A DNA stretch of 64,000 nucleotides from the NCBI GenBank assembly GCA_013697655.1, contig JACCWK010000055.1, forward strand, positions 1 through 64,000, given 5' to 3'. Source of the stretch: Nitrosospira sp. Lineage in GTDB: Bacteria > Pseudomonadota > Gammaproteobacteria > Burkholderiales > Nitrosomonadaceae. A program made the position numbers and the translations under genes. The notes below the pieces were generated by a model. The model did no database searches. It was not told where the DNA came from and worked only from the letters and a program-made list of their open reading frames with translations. Positions 9,724 through 17,274 of this stretch are shown here, in pieces. Each line of letters begins with the position of its first letter. Within the stretch, counting starts at the first letter, position 1.

Positions 9724-9762
9724 TTCACAAATTATTTACAAATAACAAACATATTATTCACA
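9724..9762 (-). promoter_or_regulatory. Array B: TTCACA / TTTACA / CAAACA / TTCACA at 9724, 9735, 9746, 9757; 11-bp period
   Basis: Direct reading; ACA recurs at 9727, 9738, 9749, 9760; in the long leader region upstream of sulP. Confidence 0.6.
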
Positions 9763-10056
9763 TAAGTCAGATTATATTATCGTCTCTTGTAAAGTGATTA
9801 ACGTATTAAATGTGAAATATGTTGTATACGACAAATTTCTCCAAGATCGTCGCTAAGCCACAATGCGATTACACGAAGACATAATCGGATAAGCCCGTGG
9901 ATAAGCGCTCGAAGGGGCTTGAGTTACCCAGAAGGCGGTGGCGGCAGCAAAGTGCTCATGAGGATTGAGTAAGACTACGAAAGGACTCACTGCGCCGGTT
10001 TGCGCTTTTTTACGTAAAATCTTTTTGATATTAAATTTTTTAAAAGGATAGGTATT

Positions 10057-11406
10057 ATGGGCTTAAATACTCCAGAGAATCCAGTTTCGCCATCGGCCGA
10101 TCATCGATCGATAGGGGCGCTGGAGCCAGCGGTAGCAGCAGGATCGGCGGGGTTTCAGGCTAAGTACCTTGCCCGCGACCTTCAGGCTGGAATCATATGT
10201 GGGGCCATGGCAATTCCGCTTACAACAGGCATTGCCATGATGTCCGAATATCCTATCAAGGTAGCGCTGGCGACGGTGGTTTTCGCCTGTTTTATCGGGT
10301 GGTTTAATGCTTTTTTCAAGCCGGGCAATTACATCGGTGTGCCGGGCGTGGCGGCAGGTCTTGCCCCAGCCCTGGCGCTGGGTGTCTCTAGTTTTGGCAT
10401 AGAAAATATGGCTTTCGTTATTTTTCTGACAGCTGCCATGCAAGCCGTAGTATGGAAATACAATTGGCAGCGGTATATTTTGCAAGCAGTACCAGTTTAT
10501 CTCGTTGAAGGGCTTCTGGCCGGAGTCGGTTTGAAGATTGCCCTCAAATTCGTGACATTCACCTACGAACTTCCACCAGACCAGGAATCCGCCGATGAGT
10601 TCTGGAATGGAGCGCGTATACAAATAGCGCTTATATCGCTAGTCGGTTTTGCCATGTTCGTGTATTTGTTTTCGAAATTCAAAGACACAAAGCCGGCGGT
10701 GCCTTATTTCCTGCTGATAGTGGCAAGCATAGTGCTCGCTCAGTTTATGCCTGTCTCCATGTTGCATGTGGATGATGTTGACCTCAAGCTTGCCCTGCCG
10801 ATACCGAATATCGATAGTGCAATGACTTGGGTATACATCATCGGCTTTTCCGCGATGCTGGCCACCATCGATGTGATAGAACAGGTGATGAGCAACGCTG
10901 CCATTGAAAAAATAGATCCGCTGAAACGAAAATGCAACACTAATAATAGTTTATTCGCTATCTGGATTGCCAATATGGGAGCGAGTTTCTTCGGGGGCAT
11001 GACCAATCTGGACGGCCTGGCCAAGAGCACCACCAACAAGCTGGCTGGAGCCATGACGAAGTTTTCCAATCTTGTGGTTGGCCTGGTTATCCTGTTTTTC
11101 GTAATCAACACCCATTATCTGGAATATCTGCCTAAGTTTTCGTTGGCGGCTATCATGATATTTTCGGGCTGGAAAATGATCATGGGATTATGGCATGTCG
11201 CGCATCACGGTCAATATGCGTTGATACTTGCCACCGTCACCGGGTTATTGGTATTTAAAATAGGCATATTTGAAGGCATGTTGGTCGCCTTGGCAGTGCA
11301 TGGCCTCGTCAATTATCTGGTATTCCACCAAGCCGGCAAAATACCGAGCAAGATCATCATCAAGAAGTACTTCGAGAAATTTTCGACAGGTGGTGGTGCC
11401 GACTGA
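10057..11406 (+). CDS. SulP-family transporter without STAS domain (BicA-like bicarbonate transporter candidate)
   Basis: 449 aa SulP-type membrane protein (DLQAGIICGAMAIPLTTGIAMMSEYPIKVALATVVFACFIGWF...); ends shortly after last TM segment. Confidence 0.8.
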   Translation: MGLNTPENPVSPSADHRSIGALEPAVAAGSAGFQAKYLARDLQAGIICGAMAIPLTTGIAMMSEYPIKVALATVVFACFIGWFNAFFKPGNYIGVPGVAAGLAPALALGVSSFGIENMAFVIFLTAAMQAVVWKYNWQRYILQAVPVYLVEGLLAGVGLKIALKFVTFTYELPPDQESADEFWNGARIQIALISLVGFAMFVYLFSKFKDTKPAVPYFLLIVASIVLAQFMPVSMLHVDDVDLKLALPIPNIDSAMTWVYIIGFSAMLATIDVIEQVMSNAAIEKIDPLKRKCNTNNSLFAIWIANMGASFFGGMTNLDGLAKSTTNKLAGAMTKFSNLVVGLVILFFVINTHYLEYLPKFSLAAIMIFSGWKMIMGLWHVAHHGQYALILATVTGLLVFKIGIFEGMLVALAVHGLVNYLVFHQAGKIPSKIIIKKYFEKFSTGGGAD

Positions 11407-11480
11407 CCTGGCAGCGTTATTGCGGCAAACGGCGGGCGAAGAACGTCCACCTTTTTTAATACGTTTTAATAGGAGCCGGT

Positions 11481-11903
11481 ATGTACGAAAAGATCATGGT
11501 AGCTATCCGCGATGATGAAATTTCCCGAAATGCTTTGAAGGAAGCCTTACATATTGCTGCCGCTTTTGGTGCCAAAATATGCATTGTTCATGCAGCCGCG
11601 GAAACCGGCGATAATGACGAGAGTAACGACGCTGGTCAGCAAAATGGTTTGGAGCTACTGGAGGAAGCTAAATCTACCGCTGAGGCACTGGCAATCGAGA
11701 CTCGCTTATTGGAAGCTGACGGACAATATGGCCTGAACGGTGTTTCTGAAGCCATCAGCAATGCCGTTACTGAATGGGGAGCTGACCTGCTTGTGGTGGG
11801 AACCAAGGGTCGAAGGGGCCTGGAACGCCTGGTCATTGGTTCGGTTGCCGGGAAACTAGTTGATACTGTAGATACCTCAATTCTCCTCGTCCGCCTGCGT
11901 TGA
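11481..11903 (+). CDS. Universal stress protein UspA family
   Basis: MYEKIMVAIRDDEISRNALKEALHIA...ADLLVVGTKGRRGLERLVIGSVAGKLVDTVDTSILLVR. Confidence 0.9.
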   Translation: MYEKIMVAIRDDEISRNALKEALHIAAAFGAKICIVHAAAETGDNDESNDAGQQNGLELLEEAKSTAEALAIETRLLEADGQYGLNGVSEAISNAVTEWGADLLVVGTKGRRGLERLVIGSVAGKLVDTVDTSILLVRLR

Positions 11904-11962
11904 AAGCAGAAATATATGTAGTAAAGGGGAGAATAGCGTCTATAGGTAAATGGTTATTAGTT

Positions 11963-11990
11963 TGTGAAGTATATGTCAATAACTTGTGAA
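11963..11990 (+). promoter_or_regulatory. Array C: TGTGAA / TGTCAA / TGTGAA at 11963, 11974, 11985; 11-bp period
   Basis: Direct reading; 60-90 bp downstream of usp stop. Confidence 0.6.
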
Positions 11991-12280
11991 GTTATAGGTA
12001 AGCCACATAGCCGCGTCGTATCATTTTCGAGCCTGATGGCAAATTCAGGCTCGAAAATATTTCAAACGTTATCGTCAACGAGCCTTCTGGTATCTCATCA
12101 ACTCGTTCTTTTGAGATGCAAACTAACGGCCTAATAGATTGAATTATAAGTTATCCACAAGATCTGTGGAGCGCTGATGGAATGTCGCAAGAGTCAAAAT
12201 CGTTCCCAGGGATCCTTGCTCGACTATATAAAAATAGAGATGAAAAAGAAATTCAGACCGTACAAAAATTACTTTACAAA

Positions 12281-12319
12281 TGTGAAGGATGTGTATAATA
12301 AGTGTCAATAAGTTGTGAA
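12281..12319 (+). promoter_or_regulatory. Array D: TGTGAA / TGTATA / TGTCAA / TGTGAA at 12281, 12292, 12303, 12314; 11-bp period
   Basis: Direct reading; 70-110 bp upstream of the small ORF at 12393. Confidence 0.65.
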
Positions 12320-12392
12320 GTATTTGATTGAGTAAGGGGCCACGCAGGCTCCCTGCGCAGATTCTTTAGACAATATTTTAGGAGCATTTTCC

Positions 12393-12608
12393 GTGAAAAC
12401 TATTCGTCCTGTTTTTGCCTTCATTCTGACTGCGGCTCTTGTTCTTCTTTGGGCTGCACCTTATCTTATATCCGAAACATTTGATGCAAGCCGCTTCACT
12501 ATAGATTTTTGCCTATTCATGGGAACGTATCTGATGCTCATACGTCCTGCTTCTTTCAGTTCTTCCGGGCGCTCCAGGAAACAATTTACGAGCCGTGCTT
12601 CGGCATAA
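12393..12608 (+). CDS. Small ORF with signal-peptide-like N-terminus, probably truncated; unknown function
   Basis: GTG start after AGGAG; MKTIRPVFAFILTAALVLLWAAPYLISE... Confidence 0.35.
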   Translation: MKTIRPVFAFILTAALVLLWAAPYLISETFDASRFTIDFCLFMGTYLMLIRPASFSSSGRSRKQFTSRASA

Positions 12609-12679
12609 ATTCGAGTCCTTCTCGATTTCAGCCAGGGCAGATCGAGCTTACCTGCCCGCACCGATTTGATGGTTTGGAA

Positions 12680-12727
12680 ATTGGTGGCTCTTCAAAACTT
12701 ATTTTGCAGATTTGAAGAGCCACCAAT
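12680..12727. repeat. 17-bp perfect stem / 14-nt loop hairpin ATTGGTGGCTCTTCAAA...TTTGAAGAGCCACCAAT
   Basis: Direct reading, arms 12680-12696 and 12711-12727. Confidence 0.85.
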
Positions 12728-12775
12728 AGTGTTTAGCCATGCCTTTCGTGAGGATTCACATTTTTCGGGAGTCAG

Positions 12776-13205
12776 ATGAGAAATTATGCAATTAAAGTAC
12801 TTCTGCTTGGGGGCCTAATGTACGCAGGATTGCCGGTACTCGCGCAGGACGCTACAAGCAAGATTCCGATCAAAATTTAATTTTTCCTGTATACAAGATG
12901 CTATTGATGAACGCGATACCTCCCTGGCGAATTTGGTTAATAACTGGTCATCATCTGTCAAAAGTGCGCTTGAAACGCGACGCGGCCAGGAAAGGTCCAG
13001 CTGGGATATTTCTAACTATAAAGAGCGCCGGCTCGTGCAGAGAAAGGTGTGGGGCGATTATGGCAAGATTCTTCGTAATGCAAATGCTGAAAAAAAGAAA
13101 GAACGAGTCCGTGCATGGAAAAAATTCGAGCACGATCGGAAAGAATGCCAAGGCGCATACTCTCCCGAGATGACAACGGGCAGCACTTACGATTCAAACC
13201 TGTAG
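12776..13205 (+). pseudogene. Putative secreted protein, frameshift near 12872-12885
   Basis: Signal peptide MRNYAIKVLLLGGLMYAGLPVLAQDATSKIP then +1 frame NFSCIQDAIDERDTSLANLVNNWSSSVKSALETRRGQERSSWD...CQGAYSPEMTTGSTYDSNL. Confidence 0.6.
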
Positions 13206-13283
13206 ACAAAGGATGACTGACCTTATCTTTGTATCCGAGTATTACGAATCCACCTTTTTAACCCTTATATATACATCTATATC

Positions 13284-13874
13284 ATGTTAAAGACATCTAC
13301 TTCCACTAATCCATTTTTCTACTTTGCATACGGCCCAAATATGCTGTCTCGGAGGCTTCGGGAGCCGAATAGAGCGCCCTCCGCCGTGGCCGTAGACATT
13401 GGTTTTGTTCAGGGTCGAAGATTTTCTTTTGGAAAGGTGAGCCGCGATGGATCCGGGAAATGCGACCTCGAAGCAACGGGCAACCTGAAGGATCGGGCCT
13501 ATGGGGTTCTCTTCCAGGTAAATATAGGAGAAAGGCCGAGGCTTGAAGAAGCCGAAGGCCTCGGAATTGGTTAAAGCGAAGCAAATATTCAGGTTGTTAC
13601 TTCAACGGGTGTTTACGCCGCATTAACGTATGCGGCTAGTTATCGGGAGACCCCACTCCTGCCTTATCAGTGGTATAAAGCATCTGTTATAGCGGGGGCC
13701 GTCGAACATGGTTTGCCGATTGAGTATATTGAATGGCTGCGAACATTCGAAGCACAACCGGACGCGAATCCCAAACGCCGTGCCGAGAGGGAAGCCCTGA
13801 TATTCGGTGATTTGCCGCTGTGTCGCTTCCAGTTTGACGTTGATATCCGTCAGGCAGCCGTCAACGAGGCGTGA
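13284..13874 (+). pseudogene. Gamma-glutamylcyclotransferase-like protein with one in-frame TAA (13572-13574)
   Basis: FFYFAYGPNMLSRRL...YGVLFQV...GLGIG*SEANIQVVTSTGVYAALTYAASYRETPLLPYQWYKASVIAGAVEHGLPIEYIEWLRTFEAQPD...; open in the same frame to TGA 13874. Confidence 0.75.
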
Positions 13875-13991
13875 GGGAGCGACATCGTTTATGTCACCCC
13901 AGGACGTCGAACCAGCAGCCGTGCTTAACGCAATTTAGGCACAAATCATATGGCTTTGTTAGAAGCAAAGTTAAATTTTTATATTGTAGAT

Positions 13992-14903
13992 CTAAGCTCG
14001 TGATGTAGCGCCTGATGATGCGGCGAGCTTATGATAAAAATCGAAGCGCCGCCTGCTGATCTTCCCTTCTTGTGTGGCTTGTGCAAGTGCACAGCCTGGT
14101 TCACCGGCGTGGCGGCAATTGTTGAATTTGCATTGTCCGATATAGGGATGAAATTCGATAAAACCCCACGCCAATTCCTCACCATCAATATGATTCAGAC
14201 CGAATTCCTGCATGCCGGGAGAGTCGATAATGTGACTGTTCTCATCGAGGTGGTAGAGTCTCGCATGGGTAGTGGTATGGCGGCCGGTGTCGAGCGCGAT
14301 GGAGATTCCGGAAGTAGCGCGTTCCGCAGTCGGGATGAAAGCATTGATGACGGTGGACTTGCCCATGCCGGATTGACCTACCAAAACGCTGAGGTGGCCC
14401 TGCAGGTAGGGCATTAGTGGGGCAATGTCGGTCTTCGCGCTGACTTGCAGCACGGGGTAGCCTAGTTCCCGGTAAATCGCGAGCGAAGCAGCGGCAGCAC
14501 GTGTGGGTTCTGTGAGGTCGGTCTTGTTGAGTACGATCAACGCCTTGATACGCTGGTTCTCGGCAGCAGCGAGGCAGCGGTTTATCAATTCCTCGCTGAA
14601 ACTAGGCACGGCCGCCACTACAATTACTATCTGGGTAACATTGGCGGCGATGAGTTTCTCCCGATAGGCGTCGCTACGATATAGTAGCGCGCTACGGGGA
14701 AAAATGGTTTCTATTACACCTTGCCCTGATGTGGTGAGCTGAATTTTCACCTGGTCGCCACACGCCGCGCCCCCTTTCTTCCCTCGCATTACACAGGAAA
14801 GCGTGCCGTCACTTGCCGTTTCAACGAGAAAATGCCTGCCGAATGCGGCGACTATCTGTCCGAGAACTGGGAATGGTGATAGGGTGCGTGGAGGTGAGCT
14901 CAA
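13992..14903 (-). CDS. rsgA: Ribosome small subunit-dependent GTPase A
   Basis: GQSGMGKSTVINAFIP Walker A, circularly permuted GTPase, Cys/His C-terminal zinc region. Confidence 0.92.
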   Translation of the reverse strand: MSSPPRTLSPFPVLGQIVAAFGRHFLVETASDGTLSCVMRGKKGGAACGDQVKIQLTTSGQGVIETIFPRSALLYRSDAYREKLIAANVTQIVIVVAAVPSFSEELINRCLAAAENQRIKALIVLNKTDLTEPTRAAAASLAIYRELGYPVLQVSAKTDIAPLMPYLQGHLSVLVGQSGMGKSTVINAFIPTAERATSGISIALDTGRHTTTHARLYHLDENSHIIDSPGMQEFGLNHIDGEELAWGFIEFHPYIGQCKFNNCRHAGEPGCALAQATQEGKISRRRFDFYHKLAASSGATSRA

Positions 14904-15247
14904 ATCTTAAAGAGAGTATCAATTTTCGCTGCACAAATAAAATCATTTTCGGACAAGCCGTTAATGGCGTGGGTAGTATATTCCACGCGACATTTATTGT
15001 AGCCAACTGTTATGTCCGGATGATGATCCTCGCGATGCGAAATCCATGCGATTGCATTGACAAATGCCATAGTCTGATAATAATTATTAAAACTATAGAC
15101 TTTGCGGATCAGCGTGTCGAGAAACTCCCATCCGTCAAGCTGTTGCATCAGCACAGTAACCTCAGTGGGGGAAAGCGGCGGCATCCCGCCTTCACAAGGT
15201 CTGCATTGCTTGGTTGCCAAGGTATTCACGGTTGTGTTCATTAGCAC
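14900..15247 (-). CDS. 4a-hydroxytetrahydrobiopterin dehydratase (pterin carbinolamine dehydratase)
   Basis: ISHREDHHPDITVGYNKCRVEYTTHAINGLSENDF motif. Confidence 0.9.
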   Translation of the reverse strand: MLMNTTVNTLATKQCRPCEGGMPPLSPTEVTVLMQQLDGWEFLDTLIRKVYSFNNYYQTMAFVNAIAWISHREDHHPDITVGYNKCRVEYTTHAINGLSENDFICAAKIDTLFKI

Positions 15248-15294
15248 TCCTGCTGGTTATGTATATATAAATCGATGCGCCTACGTTTAGGAAG

Positions 15295-16551
15295 TTAATT
15301 ATGCGCCAGGTTTTGTAGCCGCGTTATTCTCATCACGGCTGGGGGGTGCGAATCGTAAAACGCCGAGTGCAAAGGGTCGGGAGTAAGCGTTGCGGCATTG
15401 TCCTGGTAGAGTTTAACCAACGCCCGCATGAGATCCGTGGCGGATGCGTTATGGGCAGCGTATTCGTCCGCTTCGAATTCGTGCTTTCGTGAATACAGAC
15501 TTGCCATTGGTTGGAAAAGGAACGTGAATGCGGGCATTACCAGAAAAAATAATAGCAACGCCGTGGCGGTCGAAGGCACAGATGAAACCGAGACCCCCAG
15601 CCCTTGGTAAAACCAGTCTTGCTGCATTAAGTAGCCCAGCAACGATAAGAATACCAAGCTCATGGCAAAACTCCACCCAATGCGTTTGATGACGTGACGG
15701 CGCTTGAAATGTCCCAATTCATGTGCCAACACCGCTTCAATTTCAGATACATCAAGCCGAGAAAGCAAGGTGTCAAAAAAAACGATCCGCTTGGTCTTGC
15801 CGAAGCCAGTGAAGTAAGCGTTACCATGATTACTACGGCGCGAACCATCCATGACGAAAAGACCACTGGATTTGAAACCGCATTTCCGCATCAGCTGCTC
15901 AATACGCGTCCGGAGCGGAGCATCTTCAAGTGGAGCAAATTTATTGAATAACGGCGCAATCCATGTAGGGTAAATGGCCAGAACTACAATATTGAACGCC
16001 ATCCATGCGAGCCAGGCAAAGAACCACCAGTTCGCGCCCATCTTCTCCATTAGCCACAGCATGCCAAGTAACAATGGCATGCCAAATAGCAATCCCAGTC
16101 CGGCGCGTTTGACAAGATCGGTCAGAAACATGCGCGGTGTCATTTTATTGAAGCCGAATTGTTGTTCAATAACGAAGGTTCGATAGTAGCTAACAGGGAT
16201 TTCCGCTACGCTTATTAGCAATATAGTACTGATGATGAGTGCCATGCCATTGGCAATCGGATCGCTCAACAAATTCGACCAAAAAGAAACCAGGATACTT
16301 AATCCGCCTCCCAAGGTAAATATCAGTAAAAGCACTGTTTCAAGCGATACGCTTACATAACCCAGACGAGTCTTTGCACAGGTATAGTCTGCCGCCTTCT
16401 GATGCGCTTCAAGGCTGATCTGGGCAGAAAAATTGTCGGGCACTTTGTCGCGATGGGCTAGAACATGATGGATGTGCCGAGTTGCCAGCCACATGCGTAC
16501 GCAAAAGGTGAGCAGCAGAGCGATGAGAAAGACGGCTGTAAAAGTTTGCAT
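15295..16551 (-). CDS. M48-family (Ste24-like) metallopeptidase
   Basis: VLAHELGHFKRRH HExxH motif, Ste24-like topology. Confidence 0.92.
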   Translation of the reverse strand: MQTFTAVFLIALLLTFCVRMWLATRHIHHVLAHRDKVPDNFSAQISLEAHQKAADYTCAKTRLGYVSVSLETVLLLIFTLGGGLSILVSFWSNLLSDPIANGMALIISTILLISVAEIPVSYYRTFVIEQQFGFNKMTPRMFLTDLVKRAGLGLLFGMPLLLGMLWLMEKMGANWWFFAWLAWMAFNIVVLAIYPTWIAPLFNKFAPLEDAPLRTRIEQLMRKCGFKSSGLFVMDGSRRSNHGNAYFTGFGKTKRIVFFDTLLSRLDVSEIEAVLAHELGHFKRRHVIKRIGWSFAMSLVFLSLLGYLMQQDWFYQGLGVSVSSVPSTATALLLFFLVMPAFTFLFQPMASLYSRKHEFEADEYAAHNASATDLMRALVKLYQDNAATLTPDPLHSAFYDSHPPAVMRITRLQNLAHN

Positions 16552-16648
16552 GATCAGTATTTAATGCCTGGCGAATTTGACGAAAGGTGACGGGTACCTA
16601 TCGATATGACACAATTACACATAGAAAATTCAGGAAAGCAAATTCATT

Positions 16649-17194
16649 ATGGCACAAGAAAATAATAACCTCATCTGGATAGATATGGAAATGAGCGGGC
16701 TGAGCCCGGACAATGATCGTATCATCGAAGTCGCGCTGGTAGTGACCGATTCTCAATTAAACGTGGTGGCGGAGGCACCGGTGCTGGTGGTGTCCCAATC
16801 AGAGGCTGTGCTGAATGGCATGGACAGCTGGAATAAGTCCACTCACGCCAAATCCGGTCTTATCGACAAGATTAAAATATCCACGCTGGCGGAGGCCGAG
16901 GTGGAGGCGCGCATGATAGCGTTTCTGCAAGAGCATGTTCCACCTGGAGTTTCTCCTATGTGCGGCAATTCTATCTGCCAGGATCGACGTTTTCTTGCGC
17001 GTTGGATGCCGCAACTGGAGACATATTTTCATTACCGTAATCTTGACGTGAGTACCCTGAAAGAATTGGTAAAGCGTTGGAAACCTGAGATCGCGTCAGG
17101 TCTGACCAAGCAATGCAAGCATGAGGCGCTGGCGGATATTTATGATTCCATTATCGAGATGAAGTATTACCGCGAGCATTTCCTCAAGGCATAG
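16649..17194 (+). CDS. orn: Oligoribonuclease
   Basis: [31 protein letters not shown] exonuclease. Confidence 0.95.
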   Translation: MAQENNNLIWIDMEMSGLSPDNDRIIEVALVVTDSQLNVVAEAPVLVVSQSEAVLNGMDSWNKSTHAKSGLIDKIKISTLAEAEVEARMIAFLQEHVPPGVSPMCGNSICQDRRFLARWMPQLETYFHYRNLDVSTLKELVKRWKPEIASGLTKQCKHEALADIYDSIIEMKYYREHFLKA

Positions 17195-17274
17195 AGCGGA
17201 TAGAATAAAACTAAGACGCAATTTTCGTTCCGGTTCGACATAACCCTTTACCATCCCTTCAAGGAAAAATCAGC

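Noticed and set aside
9787-9827. Possible fifth TTGT-type array (TTGTAAA, ATGTGAA, TTGTATA)
   Set aside because: Spacing is 23 and 12 bp rather than 11, so it breaks the strict phase of the other arrays.
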